Assembly: GCA_011503125.2 (NCBI GenBank)
Contig: WWBZ02000002.1
Coordinates: 62,001 to 126,000, forward strand
Origin: Botryosphaeria dothidea
Lineage: Eukaryota; Ascomycota; Dothideomycetes; Botryosphaeriales; Botryosphaeriaceae
Length of the DNA stretch: 64,000 nt
Reading direction: 5' to 3'
A model generated the notes under the pieces. The model saw nothing but the letters and a program-made list of their open reading frames with translations, searched no databases and had not been told where the DNA came from. The translations under genes were made by a program, and so were the position numbers. Below are positions 10,786 to 22,295 of the stretch, in pieces; the stretch's first letter is position 1, and the number at the start of each line of letters is the position of its first letter.

Positions 10786-13734
10786 CTAAACAAGCGGCTT
10801 TGCCAGGGGCTTGATGACAACACCAGGCTTGACCATGACCCGCGGTTTCGTGCTGTCTTGAAACACTTCCTTGGTATTGAATTCTGGACCCAGTGGCCGC
10901 CGCAGTGTCGACTCGTACACCTGTCTGGATTCGTGCGGGAAGGGTAAAGACGACGCCAGGTACTTGGCGTTTTTCTTCACACGCTTCTCGTTGATGATCA
11001 CATTCTTCAGCTTGGCGTCCTTGCGCTTGTCCTTCTCCACGCCCTTCTCCTTGGTCAGGAAGCGCCGTCCCGTGTTGTGCTTCTTGTCTCGCTTGCTGAG
11101 ACCTTCACCGGCCCAGTTACCCCATCCAGGCAACGTGTTGTTGACAATCTTGTCGCCTTCTTCCTCCTCAACAGCGCGCTTCTCGGATTCAAATGTATCT
11201 GCGACCTCGTCACCCGCAAATGCTTTCTCCACAAGTGATTCTTTCTTCAGAACGAAAGGATTCTCGGGCTCCTTGTCTGATTCGTCGTCAGAGGCTTCCT
11301 GGTTACGATAGGTGACGGTTGTCCAGCCATCAGCGTCAGCTGGAGCAGACGCTTCAATTGCCTTTGCTTTCGGTTGCCTGCTTTTGTCCAATTTCTTCTT
11401 GTCCAACACAACATCTAGCGTGGGTGCGAGACCAGATGACGTTGCTTGGCGTGACTTGGATTTTGACTTCTTGTCCTCCTTGCTGGGGGCTGCCAGCCAT
11501 GCGTTTTCTTGAGGCTCCTCCGAAGGTTGTCTGGCCACCAATGGCTTGCGACCCCGATCCTTGTTCCTTGAAGCGGTCTGCTGGTTTCGTGATTTCGACG
11601 CCTGATCTTTGTTGTCGAGAACGAACTTGACCTCATCATCTGCTTCCGCCTCCTCGTCCGATCCAGGCTGCTCCTCAAACTCATTCCTTACTGGTTTCTT
11701 GGCCGGCTGGGTGGCCTTGTTGCCCGAAGATCCAAAGACCTTGCGTCCGATTGACTGAGGCTGGTCGAAATCCTCATCCTCGCTCTCGCCATCTTCAGCA
11801 GCCAACTCTCGCCTCATGCGCTCGATGTCTTCATCATTTTGCGCCTTTTGTGCTGCCTCGGCACGCTGCATGAACTTGAGTGACGCAAGCTTGGATAGGC
11901 CACCGCCTTCAGCCTGATCATCCTGTGCATTGACACGATCGAGCTGACGCTTCAGCTTGCGGGCCTCGCCAGCATCCAAGTCGTCATCGTCACTCTCACT
12001 GCTAATATCCGTCGCATCATCATCCTCATCGCGGACATCTTTACCTTCAATACGACGGCGAAGCTCTTCGTTGCGGCGAGCCATCTCGTTCAAGCCATCA
12101 CGCGCATCATCGTCCCACGCTGCCCGACCAGTGGCCTTGATGCTCCTGGCCCACTTGCTCTCACGATGCTTCGCGCCCATCCGTTCCTCGGCCCTTCGGC
12201 GATCGTTGTGTTCCTTTTCCTCATCAGAAATATCGACACCAGCTTCAGCCAGCGCTTGCCTCTCTTGCTTTTCCAGCCTTTCCCGCTCTTTTCTGTGGAC
12301 ACGGCGGTAGGACTTAGACTTGATCTTTTTGAGACGCTTGGAGCGCACTTCTTCGCGGAATAGGAGGTCTCGAGCCTTGCGCAGCTCAGCGCGCCTGGCC
12401 ATAACCTCTTCGATGGGCATCTTGTTCGTTTGAAGTTCCTCAAACTCTGCAATTTGTTCCTCCGACTTCTTGCCGGTCGCGAGGCCACTCTCCTCCATGA
12501 TAGATTGAATTGTGCTCTCCAGATCGTTGGCAGGCTGGGAAGTGGTGAGAGGAAGAAAGGCCTTGGTTCCCATAGGTTCCTGGGCATCGGGGTCCCTCAT
12601 AGGAAAAGAAAGATGCTCTGCCCTCCTGTTCTGCTTCACTGTATCGACCCATCGTTCAAGAGTTTCCTTTGCCTTCTCATTTGCCGCGACACGATCGAGT
12701 CTGTCCTGTTGTCGTTTTGGCAATGGCGCTTCCAGCTTTCCAGGAATTCCCTTGCGTTGGGATGATTTGTTGTCCTTGAGCATCTTGATAATCTTCTTCG
12801 CGTTGGGGTCGTTCGTTCCGGCGAGCAGGTCTCCGATGTCAAGCTTTTGAGAAGCACCAACGCCAAATTCTGAGGGAGTAGTTCCTTCATGGGCATCCTC
12901 AACGCGTCCTTTCTTTTTCGCCTCCGCGCCTTGGGAAATGGTGGAGATAAAGTCCTGCAACTGAGAAATCTTGCCTGGATCCTTATCATCATCCTCATCT
13001 TCTGACATTTGGAAATCAGAAGCCTCGTTGTCCTCTTCGTCTTCGTCCGAGCCATCCTCGCTTTCCTCTGAATCCTCTTGCTGTTTCCGTGACTTCTTGC
13101 CCTTGGACTTGGCTTCGTTCTGCTCCTCTTCGTAATCATCTAGCATCTGAGCCAAATCTACGGCTTCGGAGCCGAGTGAGTCGTCGTCGCTATCCTCCTC
13201 TTCCTCCTCCTCCTCCTCCTCCTCCTCCTCTTCTTCGTCCAAGTCAATGTCGCCATCTTCATCGACAGGCTTTGCGGGCTTTCCTTTGCCCTTGCCCTTC
13301 TTCTCCTTGTTGGTAGAGCTGCCGCGGAAAGTGAAATCGGCGAATCTCTCTTCGTCGCTCTCGTCGAATGCCTCGTCACTGTCGATGTCGCTGTCGTCAT
13401 CCTCGTCGACCTCCCCCATGCGCCATGTGTTGCCCTCCGAATCGCTGCCTTCACTGACATCCAACTGGTCGAAACGGCCCTTGGCGGTCTTCTTCCGGGG
13501 ATTTGATAGATGGTCGTCTTCTTCGCTGTCCTCCTCCTCGTCGTCCATGCGCTGACGCTTGCGGCGAGGGTTATCATCTAAAGCTTCTCCTAGGCGGTGC
13601 TGGCGAATCTTGGTACGGTCGCCGACTTCATGTTGGGCGATAGTGTAAGCATCGAGACTACGCTTCTGGTTCTTCTTGCGGGCGGTGCGCGGCTTGGAAG
13701 CGGAGACAGAGCTCCGCGCGACTCGGCGAGCCAT
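10786..13734 (-). CDS. UTP14: U3 snoRNP/SSU processome protein UTP14
   Basis: Nucleolar component of the small-subunit processome, needed for 18S rRNA maturation; in yeast Utp14 activates the helicase Dhr1. Single exon, 982 aa, close to the fungal family length. Features in order: a basic N-terminus with RTARKKNQKRSLDAY; long acidic Asp/Glu tracts (about residues 60-270) including a pure Glu run encoded by a GAG/GAA repeat near 13200-13235; the conserved central block with KIKSKSYRRVHRKERERLEKQE and ERMGAKHRESKWA; an acidic/basic linker; and the C-terminal signature LPGWGNWAG followed by LPFPHESRQVYE and GPEFNTKEVF. These are hallmarks of Utp14. It is divergent from MRPL27 with 243 bp between start codons, so the two ribosome-related genes probably share a promoter. 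Confidence 0.96.
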   Translation of the reverse strand: MARRVARSSVSASKPRTARKKNQKRSLDAYTIAQHEVGDRTKIRQHRLGEALDDNPRRKRQRMDDEEEDSEEDDHLSNPRKKTAKGRFDQLDVSEGSDSEGNTWRMGEVDEDDDSDIDSDEAFDESDEERFADFTFRGSSTNKEKKGKGKGKPAKPVDEDGDIDLDEEEEEEEEEEEEEEDSDDDSLGSEAVDLAQMLDDYEEEQNEAKSKGKKSRKQQEDSEESEDGSDEDEEDNEASDFQMSEDEDDDKDPGKISQLQDFISTISQGAEAKKKGRVEDAHEGTTPSEFGVGASQKLDIGDLLAGTNDPNAKKIIKMLKDNKSSQRKGIPGKLEAPLPKRQQDRLDRVAANEKAKETLERWVDTVKQNRRAEHLSFPMRDPDAQEPMGTKAFLPLTTSQPANDLESTIQSIMEESGLATGKKSEEQIAEFEELQTNKMPIEEVMARRAELRKARDLLFREEVRSKRLKKIKSKSYRRVHRKERERLEKQERQALAEAGVDISDEEKEHNDRRRAEERMGAKHRESKWARSIKATGRAAWDDDARDGLNEMARRNEELRRRIEGKDVRDEDDDATDISSESDDDDLDAGEARKLKRQLDRVNAQDDQAEGGGLSKLASLKFMQRAEAAQKAQNDEDIERMRRELAAEDGESEDEDFDQPQSIGRKVFGSSGNKATQPAKKPVRNEFEEQPGSDEEAEADDEVKFVLDNKDQASKSRNQQTASRNKDRGRKPLVARQPSEEPQENAWLAAPSKEDKKSKSKSRQATSSGLAPTLDVVLDKKKLDKSRQPKAKAIEASAPADADGWTTVTYRNQEASDDESDKEPENPFVLKKESLVEKAFAGDEVADTFESEKRAVEEEEGDKIVNNTLPGWGNWAGEGLSKRDKKHNTGRRFLTKEKGVEKDKRKDAKLKNVIINEKRVKKNAKYLASSLPFPHESRQVYESTLRRPLGPEFNTKEVFQDSTKPRVMVKPGVVIKPLAKPLV
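13200..13236 (-). repeat. GAG/GAA trinucleotide run coding poly-Glu in UTP14
   Basis: On the plus strand this is a TCC/TTC trinucleotide run. On the coding strand it encodes an uninterrupted stretch of glutamates inside the acidic region of UTP14. Such in-frame triplet tracts are length-variable between strains. Confidence 0.8.
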
Positions 13735-13977
13735 TTTGGACGAGGAATGAGGGTATTGGCGGGCACAAGGTGAAGAAGCGTCGCGGAAAGTAATTGTTCA
13801 CCGTCAGGTCAGAAAATCAGCGCCTGCAGCCCGTGCGCTCGAAATCTTGGCGTCGACCCTGACTCGCCAAAAAGCCGACTCGCCGATGCCCGCGGCGCCC
13901 GCCCATTCGTTTCCGCTGCCAGACTTCGAGCGCAGCATCTCCGACGGCACGAAACACCATCGCCGCACTCCGTCACC
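13735..13977. promoter_or_regulatory. Shared divergent promoter UTP14 / MRPL27
   Basis: Only 243 bp separate the start codons of UTP14 (minus) and the mitochondrial ribosomal protein gene (plus), so both promoters must lie here. No clear TATA box is visible. Shared regulation of the cytosolic and mitochondrial ribosome genes is inferred from geometry only. Confidence 0.6.
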
Positions 13978-14350
13978 ATGCAACCCACTCAAGCGCTTCA
14001 GCGCAGCGTTAAGCGCCTCACGCTCACCACCAAGCAGACTGGCAAGGGTTTCTACAAGGGTACTCGCACCGGCGCCATGGGAACGCACACCAGGTACGGT
14101 ACCTACAAGATCGATTGGAAAAAAGTCAGGACATATGTCGTTCCCAGTCTCGAGGGCTTCGAGGTAAATTCACGCATTCCACAATTGAGCGACTGCGACG
14201 GGACCATTGCTGATGCTTCGACAGCTCACCCCATTCGTTACGAAGCGTGTCACGCCGCCCACCGGCAGAGGAAACTACCCGGATAAGCTGGGACCTCTCA
14301 GCGGAAAGCTGTACCTGGAGAAATGGAAGTCCGAAAATGGCCAGGATTAA
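13978..14350 (+). CDS. MRPL27: Mitochondrial large-subunit ribosomal protein mL41 (MRPL27)
   Basis: Structural protein of the mitochondrial 54S subunit. Two exons (13978..14163 and 14225..14350; 61-bp intron starting GTAAAT and ending GACAG) encode 103 aa. Recognisable features are GKGFYKGTRTGAMGTHTRYG, the IDWKKVRTYVVP block and the C-terminal TPFVTKRVTP, matching the yeast Mrpl27/mL41 family, as does the short length. The basic N-terminus (QALQRSVKRLTL) fits a mitochondrial presequence. The gene is divergent from UTP14. Confidence 0.92.
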
Positions 14351-15726
14351 ATGCAAAATGTGGAATTGGGGAGCCATTGACGCTCAGACGAAAAACAGCG
14401 CTGATATCAATTGAGCGCATTGGCTATTTTGGGGCATTGCATGGCGTTTAGGAAATCCGTTATCGGGTAAACGGCGGATACCTCGAAGATAGGAAAAACA
14501 AACCTTGAAGGGGCTGTAGGAAGGACGGTCACCAATGATGTATTATACACCAATTGTTGCGGAAATATGCCAGCCCGTTGTACTTCCGCTCTACTATTTC
14601 CCATCTTACCGACGTGAACTAAAGGTGACGCGTTTTGTCTGTCTCTCTTGATATCCCAGAGAAACTATCCACCGATAGAAAGCTCGAGTGTCTAATGTAT
14701 TACAACGTTGAAAAGCCAAGTCGAAATGTACTGGCAGAATATATGTATTCGATATCTAGAACATGCCGGATTCGGACGCAGTCATCATACCGGAGAAAGG
14801 TACATGAACAAGCCTAAAGGAAACTCTAGAATCAAATAAGCTCATGAAATAATCCGCAGTCCTCAAAAGGTCGATATGAGTTCATCATCTTCCATGAGCC
14901 AGGCCTCAAAGCCCAGTCTACTCTCATGACCTGTAAATTATGTGTAAGTGTCCAGAAATAGAGGCATCAATGCACTGAACAAGTGTATGAAGCTGGATCA
15001 TGCACACTACATGCATATCGGCAAGCGACAAACCCACCAGGTGGACGAAGGCACAGAAAGTGATGACTATGGGGATAAGCTATATAATGCAAGACATTCG
15101 GGTTGCTCATCACTACAAAACTCGGTCGTGGGTTAGTAGGCCATGCCTTGTGTGCGGTGCGAACGACTAAGACCTGAGACGTAGATCGGGGTTCGGTGAT
15201 TGTAGTGCCGGGGTTGGGTTCAATTGCCAACGCCTGACTTTCTCTCTTCTCCTTCTCTTCTTTTCACTCTACGATCTTTAACTGTTTTTCTGAATGGTGC
15301 AAAATTGGTTCAGTGCCTTCGTTGACACGACACGATCACAAAGGGAGTGCTACATGATCCTTGACAACAGCTATATTCCCTTCGCGATAATGTAAGATTT
15401 CGTAGGATTTCCAAGTAGTTGAGGGGTTCCAACTATGAAGCGAATGGATTCAAACCACCGCCAATTCTTTTCAAGCGAAATTCCAACCTCCGTATGAATT
15501 TACTGCACATAATGGAGAATGATCGTGGAGTGGCTGACTGTCGCGTTGGCTCGTGCGTGTGGCTGGTGACGCAGCTGCCGATCAGTGACATCTTCAGATT
15601 TCCCATCGGCGTAGCTCTCGCAACTTTCCCACTGCACATCCAGACTTCGCACAGCATGAGAACGATATAACACCAATTGCTCTCTGTTTCGGCTTACAGA
15701 AACGGCACATCTACAACAAATCCAAA
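14351..15726. other. Intergenic between MRPL27 and COQ3
   Basis: About 1.4 kb. Only short open frames without recognisable features are seen on either strand. The right part is the COQ3 promoter and 5' UTR. No RNA gene or repeat recognised. Confidence 0.5.
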
Positions 15727-16650
15727 ATGGCCTCCAGGAGAACCGCACGCCTTCTTCGCGCGCTTGAAACCACCTCCAGAATCTCTCCCGCACCTTTACG
15801 AACGACGCTCCCGGCCTCGAGAATAAGCTCTCTATCAGCAACACACCGGCCTCTCGCGACAGCCACAACCTCTCACGCCTTCTCAACATCACCCTCCACC
15901 AAACATGGCCACGGCTCTGTCGACCCGACCGAAGTATCGCACTTCAACACTCTCGCCTCAAGCTGGTGGGATCCTCACGGCCCATCCCGCCTGCTCCATC
16001 TCATGGACCAGATGCGCCACCCCTTCATCCAGGGCTGCCTTGCCTCGCAACCCACCCCACCCCCCTCGCGCCTCCGTTACCTCGACGTCGGCTGCGGCGG
16101 CGGCATCTTCGCCGAGAGCGCCGCGCGCCAACCAAACACCGCCAGCGTGCTCGGCATCGACCCGACACCTGAAGTCCTCGCCGTGGCCGAGGCGCACAAG
16201 AGGCAGGATCCGCTGCTGATGCAGGAAGGGCGCCTGACGTACAAGAACATCGCGGTCGAGCAGCTGCCGGCCGACGAGACGTTCGACGTCGTGTCGTGCT
16301 TCGAGGTCGTCGAGCATGTGAACACGCCGGGGGAGTTCCTGCAGCACTTGATGGCGCACGTGCGGCCGGGCGGGTGGCTGGTTGGGTCGACGATAGCGCG
16401 GACATGGACGAGCTGGGCGACGACGAAGCTGGTGGCGGAGGACGTCTTGGGGATTGTGCCGCCGGGGACGCATGATTGGAATAAGTACATCAATGAGGAC
16501 GAGCTGAGGGGTTGGTTTGCGGGTCAGGAGGGTTGGGAGAGCCCGAGGATAGTGGGCGTTGTGTACGTGCCTGGGCTGGGTTGGAAGGAAGTGCCGAGCA
16601 GTGAGAAGTTTGGCAATTACTTCTTCGCATTCAGAAAGCGGGAAGCCTGA
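15727..16650 (+). CDS. COQ3: Ubiquinone biosynthesis O-methyltransferase, mitochondrial
   Basis: SAM-dependent enzyme carrying out both O-methylations of the ubiquinone ring, in the CoQ synthome on the matrix face of the inner mitochondrial membrane. Single exon, 307 aa, typical length. The N-terminal 60 residues are rich in Arg, Ser and Thr without acidic residues, as expected of a matrix targeting sequence. The COQ3/UbiG entry motif VSHFNTLASSWWDPHGP follows, then SAM motif I LDVGCGGGIFAE, a motif II acidic loop (LGIDPTPE), FDVVSCFEVVEHV, and a late PGTHDWNKYI block seen in COQ3 proteins. The downstream half is markedly GC-rich at third positions. The start is the first Met after the 5' UTR and gives the full targeting peptide. 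Confidence 0.96.
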   Translation: MASRRTARLLRALETTSRISPAPLRTTLPASRISSLSATHRPLATATTSHAFSTSPSTKHGHGSVDPTEVSHFNTLASSWWDPHGPSRLLHLMDQMRHPFIQGCLASQPTPPPSRLRYLDVGCGGGIFAESAARQPNTASVLGIDPTPEVLAVAEAHKRQDPLLMQEGRLTYKNIAVEQLPADETFDVVSCFEVVEHVNTPGEFLQHLMAHVRPGGWLVGSTIARTWTSWATTKLVAEDVLGIVPPGTHDWNKYINEDELRGWFAGQEGWESPRIVGVVYVPGLGWKEVPSSEKFGNYFFAFRKREA

Positions 16651-17181
16651 CGATGATCATGTAAACCAAATTTCTACTCCAAGATGTATAAACAAGTATT
16701 GTTGGAGTATCAAAGAAGAGCGCTCTCAAGTTTGCAGTCTTTTCTTTTGACATACTGACTTCTACTCCATTGCTTTTTTCACGGAAAAGATCTTCACCTT
16801 CAATGAATTCGTTGGTTACAGCGATTTCGCAACAGTCTAGGGATTTCTGCATACGTCTCCCACGCTGCTGAATACGGCTATGTTTCCTAATTCAACTACT
16901 GGAATGCCACATTCTTCATGGAATCGTTTGAGTAAAATATTTGCAGCGCATCCCGCACGGTTCGCCTGCGTTTGTGGCTTTAAGACGCTTCCAGTCCAGA
17001 TCTTCCATTCTTGGAAGTAGACACATGTCTACGTGTATGCGTCAAGACAGCAGGTACGAGCAGCAAATGTAAATAGTAGGCGCAACATTCTACTTCCAGT
17101 ATGAATGAGCTTTTGAGAGATCGGTGATGGATAATCACCTCTCGTGTACGTCTTTCTGGAAGCGCGTTGACTCTAGTTCCC
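16651..17181. other. Convergent intergenic, COQ3 / PLP enzyme
   Basis: Two 3' ends face each other across 531 bp. Nothing beyond 3' UTR sequence is recognised. Confidence 0.5.
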
Positions 17182-18917
17182 CTAAATTTCATCAAGTACT
17201 TCAAACACCCTCCGAAGGCCCTCCTCCAAGACTTTCTCCCTCTGGCTGAACACCACACGAAAGTATCCTGGCTCTTCCGCTGATTGATCCTCACCGGCCG
17301 TCAGAATTACCTTCCTTGCTTTCAACCGTCTGACCAATACTCTTTCGCTATCCCAGCCCTCAACCTTCTTCCAGTCCTCATCCACTTTGGGCAGAAAGTT
17401 CCTCAAATCGATCCAAAGGAAAAAGCCAGCATTGGCCCGGCCGTCGTACGGGATACCCTTTTTGTCGAACGCCCTCCTTGCAAACGCACTTCGCTCTGCC
17501 AGCCTCTCCGTATTCAGAAGCCTGAAGCGTTCCACCCAGTCGACATCTTCCAGCATTCCGATTGCGACCATCTGGTCAGCGATGCCGGGCCAGTGTGACT
17601 GACTAACCGCAAGCAAAGCGTCCATGAGAGCTGGATTACGCACGATGAGGCAGCCAATCCGAATGCCGCTGGCGGCGAAGTCCTTGCTCAAGCCATACAT
17701 GACATGGAGCAGGTTCGGGTCGATATATTGCTGGTAATCAATGCTGAGGACGGAGGTGAATGGGGTTGGCGATTCAGATGGAGCTGCTGAAGGCTTGTAG
17801 ATGGAGAGGGCGTATATCTCATCGGATATGAGGTGTAGACGGTGCTTGTTGCAGAAGCGCATCAGGGCTATGAGGGTCTCGGCGGGGTAGCAGATGCCGA
17901 GGGGATTATGTGGGTTGACGAGCATGACGGCGCGGACTTTAATGCCAGAGGCGGTGGCGGAGCTCAGGGCCCTCTCATATTGGTTTATGGACGAGAGGTC
18001 GAACTGGTCTATGCCATGAAGGGGGACGTGGTAGAGGTTGACCCTTAGAGGATATAAGTCAGCAGGTGCTGAAAAGTTTTCTTATCACCATTGTATCTTA
18101 CTTGGATTTGGCGCCGAAGTCGTGCGGAAAACCCACATAATTGGGCTGCGATATCATGAGAACATCGCCTTCGTCGAAGATAGTGTAGCCTAGAGCCTCG
18201 CAGATGGAGCCACAGCCGTTGGCAAAGTATATATCATCCGGGCCCACAGCTTGGTGAGGTTTGAAATACCTTAACACATTAGCCGCACCAGACCTATGAC
18301 TTCCGTGCAGAGCGGTTGATAGAAACAATGGGTCAAAGGGTTTATTTTCATTGAAGATGATAAGCAAGAGTGCTCATGGAGACGAACGGAGATATTGAGA
18401 CGGTAAGAAAAGATAACAACCAAGTATAAAAGCTCAACAAAAGCATGCATCAGTCAATGGCGCTGACCTACCTATTTACATGCTGGGCTATAGCCCTACA
18501 AAGTCGCGAGCAGCCAAACGGGCCTTCGCCGTACATGAATTCCGATGGTTTCATCTCAGGCTGATTAATCGTCAATTTAATCCAACACAGAAAGCCGCAG
18601 GCTTTGATTTCGACTTACCGGATTGCTCTTCAGGCGATCCGCAACCTCGGGAGCCATCGCATGCTGCAGCTCCGGAGCGTGTTAGCCAGCATTATCGAGG
18701 AAACATATAATAATGAAGTGTTATCTTTTGGGTTGCCTGTGCCAGCTGGTATGAAAAGGAGTACGACATTATCAGAAGTTCCAATATTGACGAAACCGGT
18801 CGGATTCGTTTCCGGATCATAGGTATCCTGCGGAAGTTCTCTGTAATTCCCCATGGGGTTTGGAGGCGTAGCATAAACCGCTCCCCGTCGTGATAAGGTT
18901 TCATTTCCTGAAGCCAT
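17182..18917 (-). CDS. PLP aminotransferase class I/II, ACC-synthase-like
   Basis: Fold-type I PLP enzyme of the aminotransferase / 1-aminocyclopropane-1-carboxylate synthase group; the actual substrate cannot be read from sequence. Proposed exons 18768..18917, 18619..18669, 18472..18554, 18102..18269 and 17182..18043 join in frame to 437 aa. Supporting motifs: YDPETNPTGFVNIG near the N-terminus (ACC-synthase-type), PSEFMYGEGPFGCSRL, a nucleotide-like block DIYFANGCGS, VNPHNPLG, ISDEIYA, and the Schiff-base lysine in YGLSKDFAASGIRIG. C-terminal RVVFSQ also fits. Exons 2 and 3 are short. The first donor (GTCGTA) is weak and the third intron (18270..18471) is unusually long, so the N-terminal model is the least certain part. 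Fungal relatives often sit in secondary-metabolism loci, but no such neighbours are present here. Confidence 0.82.
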
Positions 18918-20080
18918 TGCGTCCAATTGGGGAGGTATTGTTGAGAATTGAAACCAGTCAAGCAAAGACGCGAGGATTCCGTAAGCACCAAAAGGTCTGT
19001 ACGCAAGAGCAATGTTTGCAGAGGTCAAAGGGGCGTGAAGATATGTAGAAGAATTCGTGTCTTGAGTTCCGAGATAGTCTCGGCGACGCAAGGCGGCAGC
19101 CCTATCGCAGTTTCACGCCGTCGGGCCGCTACATCGAGATCTGCCGGTCGTTTAGCGCACCTGTGGTCCAATGCGGTTGGGGAAGAGTTGAACTGCGGAG
19201 ACCAATCAACAGGCTCTCCTCTTTCTGTCTCAGGTCTGCTCGGATTCGGAAGTCCTTGCCAGAGTCCTCATGACTCATCTGCCCGGCCGTCGGCTGGAGA
19301 AGAGGAGGAGCCGCGGGGAAGCGATCCATGCTTTTTTCAACGCTGCCGGACCCTTCAGCGCAGCACAAACTCCGAAGCCTTCCCTGTTCCTGAGGCAAGT
19401 CAATGTCTGCTGAACGCGAATGAACAACAGTTGCGCCTTCCTCATTTTGGCGTTATCCTGCCGTTGCTCGGAGCCGCTGCGAGATCGCTCCGCGTCCGTC
19501 CGCATGTGATGTTCAGCAACAATGATTGCAGGCGTCAGCGATCGAAGTCAGAGCGCGAAGATCCAGCAAGAGGGATGCTCGATTCGTCCCGTCGTGTGCT
19601 CGCTCTTGCGCAAGCAGTTTTGCTGTGGCCTTTTCCAACGTCCAACCCCACAAAGCACCTCCAGACCGACGGTACAAGACAACTCAAGGACCCTTGCTTG
19701 AGGCTGGACGCCAGGGTGCGAGGAATTAGGTTCTGGAAATGGAAGGGATGGCAGAAGAGGTAGTTGGTTATAACGTCATGTTCGACAGGTCACGTGGCGA
19801 TAAGCTCGTCGATAAACGGAATGGCTTCGCTCTAATGGTTCGTGAAGCGTGCCGGAACTCGGTTGTTGTACCGGAGAGCAGCGTCCTTCTTCTGCACACC
19901 ATTTGCACTTGTCCCTTCGTCTTCGCGCTGCCGCCTTCTCGCAATCTGTTCCTTACGCGCGCTATGAGCTCTCGCTCGTAGCTCAGCGATTTCGCCTCGA
20001 ACCCCTCCACTCCACTCCTCCCAGCCGTCGCGGCGCGTCCGATCGTCCACTGAGGGTGAAGCCACCACCCAACGCCCACC
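18918..20080. other. Divergent intergenic, PLP enzyme / ING protein
   Basis: 1.16 kb with promoters of both flanking genes. A 271-codon plus-strand open frame (18948..19763) runs through it, but its translation looks random (basic, Ser/Arg-rich, no domain), so it is not called. Confidence 0.45.
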
Positions 20081-22295
20081 ATGAAGGCGTCTGCGATCCG
20101 CGAGTCTGCTGGGCCCTCCTCTGGCTCTGGTCGCCGCCAGTCAGCTCGACAGCAGCGTACCACTGCGACTCGTCCAACGAACTACTATGCCCGACCTTTC
20201 GCTCCTCGCGGCACCATGGGAGGCGCAGACAATGCCTCGACGAACACCTCCGCGCCCGGCTTCTTCCCAGCCATCACCCATTTCACCGATTCCATAACTG
20301 CGCTTCCGAAAGAGGTTATGAAACATTTCTCCATGCTGAAGGAAGTCGAGGCAAAAACTCACCAGCCCGACGAGGAGCTCCAGAAGCTCGCTGAGCAGGT
20401 TTCGCAACTGCATGCTCCTACGCGTCGAGAAGCGCAGCTTGCAGCGATCAACACTTCAAATACAACCGGTAACAATAGCCTCAATGGGAGCGCGGCTGGT
20501 TCAGCTACTCAGAGTCAGACGCCTGCGAGTCAGCAGCAGGGCAATGACTTGTTGGAGAACGCAAATAATGGTCAAGTCATGGACGAGACCTCCATTATGG
20601 CCCGCCGTGAGCTTTTCCTCCGCTATCGATACGGCCTCTCTCAAATGTGCGCCATGCTCGACGAGAAGAACGCAGTGCTCTCGAGCGCCAACCAGACCAT
20701 GGATAAGCAATTAGGACGTATGGAGAGCTCATACCAACACATTGATGAGGAGCTCAGCTTCGAAGCGCGCTACGGAAGTTTCTCGCACTGGGCGTACAAG
20801 GACGGTGAGGAAAAGAAAAAGGCCACCAACGAGCGATCGCGACGCGAGGTCGCATCGGCGAACAATCTCGCAGCTGCCGCGGCCGCAGTACACGAGGGCG
20901 ATATCGCAGCATCTAGAAGTGAAGCTAGACGCGAGGCCTTACTCGCACGTTCGAAAAACCGCAACCACCATTACGTCGACTCAGAGTTTGAAGACACTCG
21001 TCCAGCAAAGAAACCGCCCACAAACCGCGGCAAGAAGGTTACTGAGCCAGCTGGGCCGCCCGATGCTAGACTCTACGGATTAGGTATCAGCAATGGTCCA
21101 GGACAAACTAAAAGGCGCAAGACGGAGAAGGGTGCTGCAGCGGCACCTGCAATGGAACGCTCGCTGAGTGGAGCGATGCAAAATGCTCAGGGCGGTCGCG
21201 CAAGTCCAAGAGAGACTCCGGCAGGAGAAGGTGGCAAGAAGAGGTCTCGCGCGGCTCCAGCCCCGGCAGCCATAAAAAAGAGGTATGATGGTAGTCCCGC
21301 TGGTCTCGTGAGGGTACAGAATTCTAACGATTCGAGTAGAACGCAAGCACTCGGAGCTCAGTCGCCCCAGGCCCCTTCATCTCCAGTCATTGGAGCGTTC
21401 GCCCAGACCATAGTCAATGCACAGCGTCCACAGTCTTCGCGCGCTCGCCAGAACTCCGCGACAAATTCGATACATTCAAACAACCAAGACTCTGCCCGAA
21501 ACCGGCCTCCATCGTCCGCATCGAACCGCGCTGTCAATGGCGCTATAAGCACGTTGGAAGCAGAACAAGCAGGAGCACATGGTCCGGCGAGCACGAGCGT
21601 ATCCAACACGCGCCAGGCGACCGAACCGTCCGCGCCGGCAAACGGCGGCGCGTCTGAGAACAACATGAAGCGTGAGGACACAGATGCCCAGGACGGCTCA
21701 GGAACACCTGTGCAGGCTGTTGTTACTCGTGCTGGGCGTACATCGAAGACTGCGACGCCTGTTGTGGGCAGCTTTCCCTCAGATGTGCCGATGGCCCGTA
21801 GCCGCAGTACACGGAACAACGGCAGTAGCCACGCCTCTTCGGAGTCCAATGTACCGATTGCTTCGACCCAGTCGCAGAAGAGATCGCACAAGAAAGGCGC
21901 TTCGGCCCTGCAACAAAAGGCAAACCACGTTGACGATGGAAGTAGTCTGGCGGGCGACCTCTCCGGTCCCGATTTGGAAGAAGAGATCGCAGATGATGAT
22001 GAGGATGGAGATCAGGAACGTTTCTGCTACTGCAACGGCGTTAGTTACGGCGAAATGATTGGATGCGATAACCCCGACTGCAGTAGACAATGGTTCCACT
22101 ACGCCTGTGTTGGCATCACGAAGGAACCAAACAAGAAAGGTACGTCTCTCTACATCTATAATATTCGTCCAGACGATTGCTTTGACTCCACGTCCAATAG
22201 ACGAGCAAGAAGGCTGACTCATGACTCTAGCGAAATGGTATTGCGATGATTGCAAAGAGAAGATGAAGCGATCGCGACCTGGAAGCCGGCAATGA
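20081..22295 (+). CDS. ING-family PHD-finger protein (histone H3K4me reader)
   Basis: Subunit of a histone acetyltransferase or deacetylase complex of the Yng1/Yng2/Pho23 group. Exons 20081..22139 and 22231..22295 (91-bp intron, GTACGT..CTCTAG) give 707 aa. The N-terminal ING domain spans about residues 55-240 ([19 protein letters not shown], and after a low-complexity gap [18 protein letters not shown]). A 400-residue Ser/Ala/Asn-rich disordered region with basic patches follows. The C-terminal PHD finger has [25 protein letters not shown] and, after the intron, [14 protein letters not shown]. The Cys4-His-Cys3 set is complete, and YGEMIGCD with FHYACVG is the ING-type methyl-lysine pocket. 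It is longer than yeast homologues because of the linker. Which complex it serves cannot be decided here. Confidence 0.93.

Noticed and set aside
18948..19763. 271-codon plus-strand open frame in the divergent intergenic region
   Set aside because: No domain, no helpful codon bias, no splice structure; Ser/Arg-rich text looks random. RNA-seq could still revive it.
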